Notes: generated by a model not told the origin, from the sequence alone. A DNA stretch of 64,000 bases from Novosphingobium sp. JCM 18896 (GCF_025938095.1 NZ_JAPCZF010000003.1:186001-250000); one strand, 5' to 3'. Positions 17,218 to 26,602 are shown, counted from the stretch's first letter. A program made the numbers and translations.

Positions 17218-20200
17218 ATGCACCTGCTCTCGGCCACCACCGGCACGGTCTCGAACGGCGACGAGGCGATCGATCTCGACCAGTCGCCCGGCGACATCGT
17301 GATCCTCACCGTCGCCGACAGCGAACTCGCCTGCTTTGCCGGTGCCGCCGCGCTGCTGCCAGACGATGCGCCGAGCGTGCGGCTGGCCAACCTGCTCCAG
17401 CTCAAGCATCCCTATTCGGTCGACCTCTACGTCGAGAAGGTGATCGCCAAGGCCAGGTTCGTCTGCGTGATCCTGCTCGGCGGCAAGTCCTACTGGCCCT
17501 ATGGCATCGACGAGATCGCGCTGGTCGCGCGCGAGAAGGGCATCCATTTCGCCGCGATTGCCGACGGGCGCGAGGCCGATCCCGCGCTCGACCGCGCCTC
17601 GACCCTGCCCGCCGAGGTGCGCGAGAAGCTGCGCGAATACTTGCGGCAGGGCGGCGTGCCCAATGCCCTGTCGTTCCTGCGCCAGGCCGCGCGGCTGATC
17701 GGCCGCGACGCGGGCACGCCCGACGATCCGGTGCCGATCGCCGACGCCGGGCTCTACCTCGCCGGGGTCGAGCGGCCGGGGCTTGCCGAACTGCGCGCGC
17801 GCTGGGTGGAGGGGCGGCCGCTGGCGCTGTTCGTGTTCTACCGCGCGCTGGTGGTCGCGGGCACGCTCGGTGCGGCCGATGCGGTGATCGCTGCGCTCGA
17901 GGCGCGCGGCTTCAACGTCGCCGCGGTGCATGTGCGTGCGCTGCGCGAGCCTTTCGCGGTGGATATGCTGGGCGGGCTGATCGCGGCGATCTCGCCCGAC
18001 GTCGTGGTCAACGCCACGAGCTTCGCCGCCTCGTCCTCGAGCGAGCCGCGCGTTCCCGGCGTGCTCGAACGCGCCGACTGCCCGATCCTTCAGACCGCCT
18101 TCGCCGGGATCGAGGAAGGCGAGTGGCAGGGCGCGGCGCGCGGCCTCGGTCCGCGCGACCTGGCGATGAACGTTGCGCTGCCCGAGGTCGACGGCCGGCT
18201 GTTCACCCGCGCGATCGCCTTCAAGGCGGCCGAACGCTTCGACGCGCGCACCGAATGCGGCGTGATCGTGCCGCAGGTGGCGCAGGACCGCGTCGGCTTC
18301 GTCGCCGACCTCGCCTGGAACTGGGCGCGGCTGAAGCGGACCCCGGCGGGCGAGCGGCGCATCGCGCTGGTGCTCGCCAACTATCCCAACCGTGACGGGC
18401 GGATCGGCAACGGCGTCGGCCTCGACACTCCCGCGAGCGCGGCGGCGATCCTGCGGGCCTTGCGCGAGGAGGGCTACGACACCGCGGATGCGCCCGAGGA
18501 CGGCACGGGCCTGATGGCGGTGATGACCGGCGGGGTGACCAATGATCTGTCGTCTTTGGATCGAAACCCTACCCAAAACCTCAACCTCAACCCAACAAAC
18601 CTAGCCCGTCACCCCGGGCTTGCCCCGGGGTCCCGCTTTTCGTCGAGCGCGGCGCCGGAACCTAGCGGGACCCCGGATCAAGTCCGGGGTGACGAACTTG
18701 GGGGAGTTGGCCTGTCGCTAGAGGCGTACAGGGAGGCCTTCGCCGCGATCCCCGAGGCTGCCCGCACGGCCATGACCGAACGCTGGGGTGAACCCGAGGC
18801 GGACCCCTTCGTCCGCGACGGCGCGTTCCGCCTGGCGGTCCACCGTTTCGGCAAGACCGTCGTCGCGGTTCAGCCCGCACGCGGTTACAACATCGATCCC
18901 AAGGAAAGCTACCACGATCCGGCGCTGCCGCCGCCGCACGCCTATCTCGCCTTCCACGTCTGGCTCGAGCGCGCGTTCGGCGCCCTGGCGCTGGTCCACG
19001 TCGGCAAGCACGGCAATCTCGAATGGCTGCCGGGCAAGGCCGTGTCCTTGTCGCGCGACTGCTTTCCCGAGATCTGCGGGGGGCCGCTGCCGCAGCTCTA
19101 TCCGTTCATCGTCAACGATCCGGGCGAGGGTACCCAGGCCAAGCGTCGCATCGGCGCGGTGATCGTCGACCATCTGACCCCGCCGCTGACCCGCGCCGAA
19201 AGCTACGGCCCGCTCAAGCAGCTCGAGGCGCTGGTCGACGAATATTACCTCGCTGCCGGCATGGACCCGCGCCGGCTCGACCGGCTGCGCCGCGACATCC
19301 TCGATCTCGCGCGCGGGCAGGGGCTCGACCAGGACGCGGGCGCCGTCGGCGACGACGAGGATGCGCTCGCGGCGATCGACAACTACCTCTGCGAACTCAA
19401 GGAAATGCAGATCCGCGACGGGCTGCACGTCTTCACCCAGTCGCCCGAAGACCGGCTGCGGCGCGACCTGCTCGTCGCATTGGCGCGCACGCCGCGTGGC
19501 TACGACCGGCCGGGGCAGGCCTCGCTGCTGCGCGCGCTGGCCGACGATCTCGGGCTCGGCTTCGATCCGCTCGACTGCAAGCTCGGCGCGAAGTGGGAAG
19601 GCCCGCGGCCCGAGCTTCTGGCCGCGCTGTCGGACGATCCCTGGCGCACGGCGGGTGATACGATCGAACGACTCGAACTGCTGGCAGCGGCCCTCGTCGA
19701 AGGCGGCGAAGGAGTGGGCGAGACGAGCACGGCCGTCCTCGCCGAGGTCGCCGAAAACCTCGCCCCGCGCATCGACGCCTGCGGCCCGGCCGAGCGCGCG
19801 GCGCTGCTGGCGGGGCTCGACGGTCGCTTCGTCGCGCCCGGGGCTTCGGGAGCGCCGACGCGGGGGCGGCCCGACGTGCTGCCGACGGGGCGCAATTTCT
19901 ATTCGGTCGATACCCGCGCCGTGCCCACGGCGGTCGCCTGGGAGCTCGGGCGCAAGTCGGCCGACCTGCTGGTCCAGGACTATCTTCAGCGCGAGGGCGA
20001 ATATCCGCAGGCGGTCGCGCTTTCGGCCTGGGGCACGGCCAACATGCGCACCGGCGGCGACGACATTGCCCAGGCCCTGGCGCTGATGGGGGTCAAGCCG
20101 CGCTGGGAATGGACCTCGGGCCGCGTCGTCGGCTTCGAGGTGATCCCGCTGGTCGAGCTCGGCCGCCCGCGGGTCGACGTGACCCTGCGCGTCTCGGGCT

Positions 20201-21057
20201 TCTTCCGCGACGCCTTTCCCGAGCAGATCGACCTGATCGACAGCGCCGCGCGCGCGGTCATGGCGCTCGACGAGGACGCGGCCGACAATCCCGCCGCCGC
20301 GCGCCACCGGGCCGAGCTGGCGGAAGGTCTCGACGAGCGCCGGGCCGGCGCGCGCGTGTTCGGCTCGAAGCCCGGCGCCTATGGTGCGGGGCTCCAGGCG
20401 ATGATCGACGAACGCCTGTGGCACGACCGCGCCGACCTGGCCGAGGTCTATCTCGACTGGGGCAGCTATGCCTATGGCGCGGGTGTCGAGGGCGCCTCCG
20501 AGCGCGACCTGTTTGCCGCGCGGCTGAGCCAGGCGCAGGCGGTGATCCAGAACCAGGACAACCGCGAGCACGACCTGCTCGACAGCGACGACTACTACCA
20601 GTTCGAGGGCGGGATTGCCGCGGCGATCGAGCACCTGTCGGGCCGCAAGCCGCAATCGTACCACAACGACCACTCGCGCCCCGAGAAGCCGGTGATCCGC
20701 AGCCTCGAGGACGAGATCGGCCGCGTCGTCCGCGCGCGCGTGACCAATCCCAAGTGGATCGCCGGCGTCATGCGCCACGGCTACAAGGGTGCCTTCGAGA
20801 TCGCCGCTTCGGTCGACTACCTGTTCGCCTTCGCCGCGACGACCCACGCGGTGCGCGACCACCACTTCGACGCCGTCCACGCCGCCTTCATCGAGGACGA
20901 GGCCGTGCGTGACTTCATGGCCGAGGCGAACCCGGCGGCGCTGCGCGAGACCGCGGCGCGGCTGGCCGAGGCGCTGGTCCGCGGCCTGTGGCGACCGCGA
21001 TCAAACAGCGCGGCGGTGCTGCTGGCCGAGATCGCCGGCGCCGCAGCGCGGCTTTAG
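17218..21057 (+). CDS. cobN: Cobaltochelatase large subunit CobN with an in-frame repeat-derived segment
   Basis: Large subunit of the aerobic ATP-dependent cobaltochelatase, which inserts cobalt into hydrogenobyrinate a,c-diamide with CobS and CobT (not in this window). The 1279-residue length fits the CobN/Mg-chelatase H family. Conserved segments include HVGKHGNLEWLPGK, GRNFYSVD and WGTANMRTGGDD. Residues about 441-498 are foreign-looking. An Asn/Pro/Leu-rich stretch is followed by residues 464-493 encoded by a family B repeat (18607-18694) in frame. Because the rest of the gene is intact, the product is probably functional with a surface loop. Its stop overlaps that of the convergent TetR gene. 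Confidence 0.95.
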   Translation: MHLLSATTGTVSNGDEAIDLDQSPGDIVILTVADSELACFAGAAALLPDDAPSVRLANLLQLKHPYSVDLYVEKVIAKARFVCVILLGGKSYWPYGIDEIALVAREKGIHFAAIADGREADPALDRASTLPAEVREKLREYLRQGGVPNALSFLRQAARLIGRDAGTPDDPVPIADAGLYLAGVERPGLAELRARWVEGRPLALFVFYRALVVAGTLGAADAVIAALEARGFNVAAVHVRALREPFAVDMLGGLIAAISPDVVVNATSFAASSSSEPRVPGVLERADCPILQTAFAGIEEGEWQGAARGLGPRDLAMNVALPEVDGRLFTRAIAFKAAERFDARTECGVIVPQVAQDRVGFVADLAWNWARLKRTPAGERRIALVLANYPNRDGRIGNGVGLDTPASAAAILRALREEGYDTADAPEDGTGLMAVMTGGVTNDLSSLDRNPTQNLNLNPTNLARHPGLAPGSRFSSSAAPEPSGTPDQVRGDELGGVGLSLEAYREAFAAIPEAARTAMTERWGEPEADPFVRDGAFRLAVHRFGKTVVAVQPARGYNIDPKESYHDPALPPPHAYLAFHVWLERAFGALALVHVGKHGNLEWLPGKAVSLSRDCFPEICGGPLPQLYPFIVNDPGEGTQAKRRIGAVIVDHLTPPLTRAESYGPLKQLEALVDEYYLAAGMDPRRLDRLRRDILDLARGQGLDQDAGAVGDDEDALAAIDNYLCELKEMQIRDGLHVFTQSPEDRLRRDLLVALARTPRGYDRPGQASLLRALADDLGLGFDPLDCKLGAKWEGPRPELLAALSDDPWRTAGDTIERLELLAAALVEGGEGVGETSTAVLAEVAENLAPRIDACGPAERAALLAGLDGRFVAPGASGAPTRGRPDVLPTGRNFYSVDTRAVPTAVAWELGRKSADLLVQDYLQREGEYPQAVALSAWGTANMRTGGDDIAQALALMGVKPRWEWTSGRVVGFEVIPLVELGRPRVDVTLRVSGFFRDAFPEQIDLIDSAARAVMALDEDAADNPAAARHRAELAEGLDERRAGARVFGSKPGAYGAGLQAMIDERLWHDRADLAEVYLDWGSYAYGAGVEGASERDLFAARLSQAQAVIQNQDNREHDLLDSDDYYQFEGGIAAAIEHLSGRKPQSYHNDHSRPEKPVIRSLEDEIGRVVRARVTNPKWIAGVMRHGYKGAFEIAASVDYLFAFAATTHAVRDHHFDAVHAAFIEDEAVRDFMAEANPAALRETAARLAEALVRGLWRPRSNSAAVLLAEIAGAAARL
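18607..18694. repeat. Family B inverted repeat inserted in frame within cobN
   Basis: Element with arms CGTCACCCCGGGCTTGCC and (right) GGATCAAGTCCGGGGTGACG, closely matching the intergenic copy at 25882-25973. Read in the cobN frame it encodes peptides such as RHPGLAPGSR and GTPDQVRGD without a stop. Just upstream (18560-18605), AAC/ACC-rich low-complexity DNA encodes NPTQNLNLNPTNL. Confidence 0.9.
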
Positions 21058-21635
21058 GCGACCGCGCTGCGCCGATCGACTTCGCGGACCTTGCGCTCGA
21101 TCACCGCGGCGATCGCTTCGGGAGTCCAGCTTGCGGGATCGAGCGTGCGCTGGACCGACATGCCATAGACCAGGGCGATCAGTTCGGTCGCCAGTTCGCG
21201 CACGTTGTCCCTGCGGCCGGTGCGCGCGACGATGACCTCGCCGATCAGCGCGAGGGTCTTCTCGATCCACAACTGCTGTTCGGCCGCGAAGCGCGGGCTG
21301 CGTGCGGCCTTGTCCCAGAAGGCGACGTAGACGCGCCAGCGCTCGAGCGTGGCCTCGTCGCTACCGCAGAGCGCTTCGAGCGCGCCGGCGAGATCGGCGG
21401 GATCGCGCGCCAGCACTGCGGCGATCGGCGCCTGGCCCTGCAGCGCGAGGATCCGGTAGACTGCGAGCAGCAGGGTGTCCTTGTCGGCGAAATAGTGGGT
21501 GATCACGCGGATGCTCGCGCCCATGGCCTTGGCGATGCGATTGAGCGTCGTCGCTTCGAGGCCCACGCGCGCGATGAGTTCCATCGCCACTTCGGCGATC
21601 TGCTGGCGCCGCTGCTCGTGATCTACGATGCGCAT
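21054..21635 (-). CDS. TetR-family transcriptional regulator
   Basis: 193 residues from the ATG at 21635 (MRIVDHEQRRQQIAEVAMEL). An upstream in-frame ATG at 21680 is less likely because the GGGAGA ribosome-binding site lies between them. The helix-turn-helix region is TTLNRIAKAMGASIRVITHYFADK. It is divergent from a P450 gene with an inverted-repeat operator candidate between (21681-21698), so it probably represses itself and the P450. It is convergent with cobN, with 4-base stop overlap. Confidence 0.88.
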   Translation of the reverse strand: MRIVDHEQRRQQIAEVAMELIARVGLEATTLNRIAKAMGASIRVITHYFADKDTLLLAVYRILALQGQAPIAAVLARDPADLAGALEALCGSDEATLERWRVYVAFWDKAARSPRFAAEQQLWIEKTLALIGEVIVARTGRRDNVRELATELIALVYGMSVQRTLDPASWTPEAIAAVIERKVREVDRRSAVA

Positions 21636-21680
21636 GTCCGCTGCGTCTCCCGCGCGCGGCCTACCGTGCGGCGCGCGCAA

Positions 21681-21702
21681 ATGTAAATCTGGTTACATGT
21701 AA
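21681..21702. promoter_or_regulatory. Candidate TetR operator between tetR and P450
   Basis: ATGTAA (21681-21686), six bases, TTACAT (21693-21698) form a perfect inverted repeat; TTACATGTAA (21693-21702) is a second overlapping palindrome. The position between divergent regulator and P450 starts is that expected of an operator. No footprint evidence is available. Confidence 0.6.
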
Positions 21703-21749
21703 TCGGCGGGCTAAGCCTGGTCGCACAAGACCTTGGAGAGGTGAATCCC

Positions 21750-23003
21750 ATGACCCGCGCGACCGAACTCGACCTGCCCTTCCTCGACATCGGCCAGGAC
21801 TGGTTCGCCGCCGATCCCTATCCGCATTTCGCCGCGGCGCGCGAACGGCACCCCTGGCTGGCGACCTCGCCGTTCGGCTACCTGATCAACGACTACAAGG
21901 CGATCCGCGAGTTCTTCCATAGCGAGGACCAGTACGCGCCGCCCTATGGCGGGCTGCTCGACGTGATGCAGGCGCACGGCACGGCCTGGGGGCGCTTCCA
22001 GACCAACCACATGCTGGCGATCACCGGCGAGCGGCACCAGCGGCTGCGCGCGATCCTGGCGCCCTCGTTCACCCCGCGCCAGGCGAACAAGAACCGCGAC
22101 GTGATGCGCGAGGTGATCTCCGACCTGCTCGACGCATGGGTACCCCCCGTCGGTCAGGCCGGAGGGTTCGATTTCGAGGAATTCGCCTCCTATTTCCCGA
22201 TCACCGTCATGTGCCGCCTGATCGGCCAGTCGCCCGAGGCTATCCAGCCGATCCGCTCGTCGCTCGAAACCCTGGGGCTCAGCGTCTGCATGGACCCGGC
22301 CTTCCTGCCGCAGCTCGAGGAAGCGACCCTCGTGCTCGAGCAGTTCGTCGGCCAGTTCGTCGCCGATCGCCGCGCGGGCAAGCGGCTGTCCGAAAGCGAG
22401 GATCTGCTCGACCTGCTGCTGAGGAACCAGCAGGAGGGCGGTCTCGACGATGCCGAGCTCGAGAACATCCTGATCTTCCTGTTCGTCGCGGGCTACGACA
22501 CCTCGAAGAACATCCTGACGATCATGATGTCGCTGCTCGCCGATCGGCCCGAGATGTTCGCGCGCTGCGGCGAATCCATCGACTATTGCCGCAAGGTGAT
22601 CCGCGAGACCTTCCGCCACATGAGCACGGCGCCGGCGCTGCGCATGCTCGGCCGCGACTGGGAATACCGCGGCGTCGTGCTGCCCAAGGACAGCATGATC
22701 TGGTTCCCGCTCAACGTGATCGGCCGCGATCCGCGCGTGGCCGAGGATGCCGAGACCTTCGATCCCGACCGCGTCCACGCCAATCCGCCGATTCCCTTCG
22801 GGCTCGGCGCGCACATTTGCCTCGGCCAGTACATTGCCAAGGCCCAGCTGGAGGAAGGCCTGCACCTGATCGCCCAGCGCATCACCAACCTGCGCTCGAC
22901 CGGTCCGGCCGGCTGGCGGCCCTATCCGGGCACGTGGGGAATCAAGGGCCTGCCGATCACTTTTGATACGGCGGAAGCGAAAGTCGACGAAGCGGTGCAT
23001 TAA
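21750..23003 (+). CDS. Cytochrome P450
   Basis: Soluble bacterial P450, 417 residues. The heme-binding loop is FGLGAHICLG with the thiolate Cys357. The I-helix proton-relay motif VAGYDTSKN has the canonical acid-threonine pair. The ExxR motif is ETFR. The ATG at 21750 follows GGAGAGG. It needs electrons from a ferredoxin and reductase; none is adjacent (the nearest ferredoxin is at 57032). It is probably controlled by the divergent TetR. The substrate is unknown; the catabolic surroundings suggest a terpenoid, steroid or fatty acid. Confidence 0.92.
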   Translation: MTRATELDLPFLDIGQDWFAADPYPHFAAARERHPWLATSPFGYLINDYKAIREFFHSEDQYAPPYGGLLDVMQAHGTAWGRFQTNHMLAITGERHQRLRAILAPSFTPRQANKNRDVMREVISDLLDAWVPPVGQAGGFDFEEFASYFPITVMCRLIGQSPEAIQPIRSSLETLGLSVCMDPAFLPQLEEATLVLEQFVGQFVADRRAGKRLSESEDLLDLLLRNQQEGGLDDAELENILIFLFVAGYDTSKNILTIMMSLLADRPEMFARCGESIDYCRKVIRETFRHMSTAPALRMLGRDWEYRGVVLPKDSMIWFPLNVIGRDPRVAEDAETFDPDRVHANPPIPFGLGAHICLGQYIAKAQLEEGLHLIAQRITNLRSTGPAGWRPYPGTWGIKGLPITFDTAEAKVDEAVH

Positions 23004-23021
23004 CCAAAGATCGCCTTTTGT

Positions 23022-23049
23022 GGGATGTGTTCAATAGTGAACAAATCCC
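23022..23049. other. Inverted repeat downstream of the P450 gene
   Basis: GGGAT-GT-GTTCA, loop ATAG, TGAAC-AA-ATCCC forms an imperfect 12-base hairpin 19 bases after the P450 stop. It lacks a T-run. It could end the P450 transcript or be an operator for the chemoreceptor gene. Confidence 0.35.
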
Positions 23050-23176
23050 CATGGCGTGGGGCTTCCCCGCCGGTCCGCGGGCATCCTCGGGAGTCCACGC
23101 GGTGGGGCGGACGGCGATTCGTTAACCATATTCGTGTCTATGGGATGACGATGTTGCGCCCCCGCGCGGCCTTCAG

Positions 23177-24901
23177 ATGGACACCCCTGACGTGCAGCAC
23201 TCCGACAGCTTCCTCGACCGTTGGTTCGTCCGCATGCCGATCGCGCAGCGGCTGAATTTCCAGGTTATCGCGGCCATCGTCCTCAGCGGATGCCTGATCG
23301 CGGCGATCACGATCGGTGCGGGCCTGAGCTGGCGCATGGGGCAGGAGGACAATCGCGTCGCCGACCAGGCGCTCAAGATCGCGCTGCTCGAGAAGGACTT
23401 CACCTCGCTCGAACGCGACGCCTTCCGCTATGCACTGCTGCGCACGCCCGAGGCGCAGGAAAGCTATCGCGGCAACGCCACCGATTTCGGCACCTCGCTC
23501 AAGGATACCCAGGCGGTCCTGGGCGCGTCCGAGCAGGATCTCGTGCGTCAGGTCGAAGAAGGCGCGGCCGACTACGTCAAGACCGTCGATCGCGTGATGG
23601 CGGCCGGGCCGGCCGACGCCGAGGGCGCCGCGGCGATCGTCGCCGCGGGCGACGTCGTCGATGCCAAGATCGAGGAAATCCGCAAGCCGGTCATCGCGCA
23701 CGCCGCGGTCATCGCCAAGCAGCAGGAGCAGCTCTCCATGCTGAGCATGGCGATCACGATCGCCATCGCCGCGCTTGCCGGCATGGCCTCCTTCGTGCTG
23801 GCGCGCGTCATCAAGCGCACGATCGGCAGCGAACTCGGCGTCATGGCCGAGGCCATCTCGCGGATCTCGCGCCAGGATTTCAACGTCGAGGTCCAGCATT
23901 CGAGCCGCGAGGACGAACTCGGCAAGCTCGCCCGCGCGGCCGAGCAGTTGCGCGAGACCAGCCGTTCGAAGGTCCAGTCCGACAAGGACATGACGCGCAT
24001 GGTCGAAGTGGTCGGCGAATCGCTGCGCAAGCTGGCGGCGGGCGACCTGACCGTGAACCTGCCCGATCTCGGCCCCGGCTATGAGGCCGTGCGTTCGGAC
24101 TTCAATGCGGCGATCACGCGCCTGCACGATACGATGATCTCGGTCGCCGAGGCGGCGAACAACATTCGCGGCGGCTCGGGCGAGATCAGCCAGGCGTCTG
24201 CCGATCTGGCGCAGCGCACCGAACATCATGCATCCGAACTGGCGAGCGCCGCCGAATCCGTGGACGCGCTGACGACCGCGGTCGGCAGCACCGCAGCGAA
24301 TGCCCAGATGGCACACCAGGGTACCTGCGAAGCGGTGACCGTGGCCAGCGAGGGTACCGACATCGTTCGCCAGGCCGTGGCCGCCATGTCGAACATCGAG
24401 GAATCGACCGCGCAGATCGGCCAGATCATCGCAGTGATCGATTCGATCGCCTTCCAGACCAACCTGCTGGCGCTCAACGCCGGCGTCGAGGCCGCGCGTG
24501 CCGGCCAGGCGGGCAGCGGCTTCGCCGTCGTCGCCAGCGAAGTGCGCGCGCTCGCACAGCGTTCGGCCGATGCCGCCACCGACATCCGCTCGCTGATCGA
24601 GAGCAGCACCCAGCAGGTCGGCACCGGCGTCGAGATGGTGCGCCGCGCGGGCACCGCGCTCGAACGCATCAGCGGCAGCGTCGAAAGCGTCACGGGCACG
24701 GTCATGGACATTTCGCAGGCCGCCAGCGAGCAGTCGACCCGTCTGCGCGAGACCAACAGCATCATGTCGGCCATGGACCGCGTGACGCAGCAGAACGCGG
24801 CGATGGTCGAACAGAGCCACGCCGCCGCGCGCAATCTCGATCACGCGGCGAACAACCTGACCGAACTGGTCGGCCGTTTCGCGCTGGCCAAGGCCGCCTG
24901 A
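23177..24901 (+). CDS. Methyl-accepting chemotaxis protein
   Basis: 574-residue transmembrane chemoreceptor. The first membrane helix is about residues 30-50 (VIAAIVLSGCLIAAITIGAG), followed by a periplasmic helical sensor (about 55-190) and a second helix (about 190-213, MAITIAIAALAGMASFVLA). Two HAMP-like segments follow (DELGKLARAAEQL, and LAAGDLTVNLPD). The signalling tip IAFQTNLLALNAGVEAARAG and SEVRALAQRSA mark the cytoplasmic domain. No C-terminal receptor pentapeptide is present. No che genes are adjacent, so it is an orphan receptor. Confidence 0.93.
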   Translation: MDTPDVQHSDSFLDRWFVRMPIAQRLNFQVIAAIVLSGCLIAAITIGAGLSWRMGQEDNRVADQALKIALLEKDFTSLERDAFRYALLRTPEAQESYRGNATDFGTSLKDTQAVLGASEQDLVRQVEEGAADYVKTVDRVMAAGPADAEGAAAIVAAGDVVDAKIEEIRKPVIAHAAVIAKQQEQLSMLSMAITIAIAALAGMASFVLARVIKRTIGSELGVMAEAISRISRQDFNVEVQHSSREDELGKLARAAEQLRETSRSKVQSDKDMTRMVEVVGESLRKLAAGDLTVNLPDLGPGYEAVRSDFNAAITRLHDTMISVAEAANNIRGGSGEISQASADLAQRTEHHASELASAAESVDALTTAVGSTAANAQMAHQGTCEAVTVASEGTDIVRQAVAAMSNIEESTAQIGQIIAVIDSIAFQTNLLALNAGVEAARAGQAGSGFAVVASEVRALAQRSADAATDIRSLIESSTQQVGTGVEMVRRAGTALERISGSVESVTGTVMDISQAASEQSTRLRETNSIMSAMDRVTQQNAAMVEQSHAAARNLDHAANNLTELVGRFALAKAA

Positions 24902-24983
24902 TCGCACCGTTTCGGTTGCGACGAGCGGGGGAACTTGAGCACGGTTTAATGAGTTGTTCCGTCATCCCCGACGGAGTAGCGCG

Positions 24984-25271
24984 ATGCAGGTTGTGACCCC
25001 GGCCGACAGAGAAGCGGCTCTAGCCCTGCGCGAGGCCTTGGCCGACATTTCCGGCTTCTGGTATCGTCTCGATGACGACGGGCCGCTGTGCCAGGCGATC
25101 GCGCGGCATCGCGTCCAGACCGAACAGCGGCTGCTGCGTCAGGCCTTCCCCGAAGCGCAGGCCGTTCCTCTCCTGCCCGATCCGGCAAAGCCGTCCGAGC
25201 CGCCGATTGCCCGGCTGCTGCTCCCGGCCATCGTCAAGACGGCGCCGATCTCCGGCATCAACTGCGGCTGA
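24984..25271 (+). CDS. Small uncharacterised protein (95 residues)
   Basis: Not recognised. 95 residues, predicted cytoplasmic, with an amphipathic N-terminal helical region (ADREAALALREALADISGFWYRLDDDG) and a Pro-rich C-terminal part. No signal peptide or membrane helix. The ATG lies 7 bases after ACGGAG. The ClpP-like gene begins 11 bases after its stop, so the two are probably translationally coupled; a partner, substrate or inhibitor role for that protein is possible but unsupported. Confidence 0.6.
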   Translation: MQVVTPADREAALALREALADISGFWYRLDDDGPLCQAIARHRVQTEQRLLRQAFPEAQAVPLLPDPAKPSEPPIARLLLPAIVKTAPISGINCG

Positions 25272-25282
25272 CGGGCACTTCC

Positions 25283-25843
25283 GTGCGCTTGACCAATGTC
25301 GATTTCCGTATGCCCTCGATCCGGCTGTCGGGGACGGTCGACTATGCGATGTACGAGACCTTCCGGCAGCAGCTCGACAGCTGCGCGCAGGACGGCCTGG
25401 TGACGATCGAGCTATCGACGCTCGGTGGCGATCCCGAGGTTGCGCGGATGATGGGCGAGGACGTGCGCTTCCACAGCGAGATCGCTCCGCAGCGGCGGAT
25501 CGTCTTCCTCGGCAAGGCGGCGATCTATTCGGCGGGGACGACCTTCATGTCGTTCTTCGCGCGCGAGAACCGCTATCTGACCCGCGGCACGCGGCTGATG
25601 ATCCACGAGCGGAAGCTGACCAGGACGCTGCAGATCGAAGGGCCGCTGACCACCTGCATCGCCTCGGTCGAAGCGACGCTCAACGAGATCCAGGCATCGA
25701 TCGAGATCCAGAACGAGGGGTTCCGGAACCTGATCTACGGATCGAGCGTCACCATGGACGACGTGCTGCGCCGCGCGCCCTCGAACTGGTATATCGAGGC
25801 GAACGAGGCGCAGCGGCTCGGGCTGATCGAGGCCGTGCTCTAG
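25283..25843 (+). CDS. ClpP/SDH-superfamily serine-protease-like protein
   Basis: 186-residue protein with the ClpP/crotonase fold: beta-strand FLGKAAIYSAGTTFMSFF carries a candidate nucleophile Ser83, and LMIHERK carries the candidate His108, as in ClpP and membrane-bound SDH proteases. An early strand, VTIELSTLGGDPEVARMM, resembles the ClpP oxyanion GGD segment. No signal or membrane anchor is seen. The GTG at 25283 was chosen as the first start after the preceding gene; the ATG at 25310 is an alternative. The family often contains non-ATPase ClpP-like enzymes of unknown role. Confidence 0.75.
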   Translation: MRLTNVDFRMPSIRLSGTVDYAMYETFRQQLDSCAQDGLVTIELSTLGGDPEVARMMGEDVRFHSEIAPQRRIVFLGKAAIYSAGTTFMSFFARENRYLTRGTRLMIHERKLTRTLQIEGPLTTCIASVEATLNEIQASIEIQNEGFRNLIYGSSVTMDDVLRRAPSNWYIEANEAQRLGLIEAVL

Positions 25844-25881
25844 CGACTGGACAGGTTCGTTAGGTCAGCGTTGCCGAACTT

Positions 25882-25973
25882 CGTCACCCCGGACTTGATC
25901 CGGGGTCCCGCTGTTGGTCCCGACGCATCCTTTGCCGCAAGAAGTGGGACCCCGGATCAAGTCCGGGGTGACG
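25882..25973. repeat. Family B inverted repeat, intergenic copy
   Basis: Arms CGTCACCCCGGACTTGATCC and the inverse GGATCAAGTCCGGGGTGACG, 92 bases, in the convergent gap between the ClpP-like gene and wrbA. It could act as a bidirectional terminator or simply be a dispersed element. It is the sister of the copy inside cobN. Confidence 0.9.
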
Positions 25974-25993
25974 GAAGAAGATGGCTCGGTCGA

Positions 25994-26593
25994 TCAGCCG
26001 AACAGTTTGCCCGCCACCTGGGCGACGATGCTGCCCTGGTGGCTCGCGCCGGCGAGATCGATCTCGCTCGGCTGGCGCGAACCGTCGCCGCCGGCCACCG
26101 TCGTCGCGCCATAGGGCGCACCGCCGACGATCTCGTCGATGCTCATCTGGCCCTGGTGGCTGTAGGGCAAGCCGACGATCGTCATGCCGAAGTGCAGCAG
26201 GTTGGTGATGATCGAGAACAGCGTGGTTTCCTGCCCGCCGTGCTGGGTCGCGGTCGAGGTGAAGGCCGCTCCGACCTTGCCGTTGAGCGCGCCGCGCGCC
26301 CAGAGCCCGCCGGCCTGGTCGAGGAAGGCCGCCATCTGCGAGGGCATGCGCCCGAACCGCGTCGGCGCGCCGATGACGATCGCGTCGTAGTTCTCGAGTT
26401 CGGCGATCGTCGCGACCGGCGCCTCCTGGTCGAGCTTGAAGCCGGACTTCTGCGCAACCTCGATCGGCGCGGTCTCGGGCACGCGCTTGACCGTGACCTC
26501 GGCGCCTTCCTGGCGGGCCCCTTCGGCGACGGCATTGGCCAGGGCTTCGACGTGGCCATAGGTCGAATAGTAGAGGACGAGAATCTTGCTCAT
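25994..26593 (-). CDS. wrbA: NAD(P)H:quinone oxidoreductase WrbA
   Basis: 199-residue flavodoxin-like FMN protein catalysing two-electron reduction of quinones, protecting against redox cycling. The N-terminal FMN phosphate loop is [36 protein letters not shown] and [14 protein letters not shown] are WrbA signatures. The C-terminal [20 protein letters not shown] is also typical. It is 9 bases downstream of the first alpha/beta hydrolase gene, forming a minus-strand run with two hydrolases. Confidence 0.95.
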   Translation of the reverse strand: MSKILVLYYSTYGHVEALANAVAEGARQEGAEVTVKRVPETAPIEVAQKSGFKLDQEAPVATIAELENYDAIVIGAPTRFGRMPSQMAAFLDQAGGLWARGALNGKVGAAFTSTATQHGGQETTLFSIITNLLHFGMTIVGLPYSHQGQMSIDEIVGGAPYGATTVAGGDGSRQPSEIDLAGASHQGSIVAQVAGKLFG

Positions 26594-26602
26594 GCGTGCT
26601 CC

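Noticed and set aside
23004..23176. c-di-GMP riboswitch before the chemoreceptor gene
   Set aside because: The region has GC-rich hairpins but not the GEMM consensus segments or spacing.
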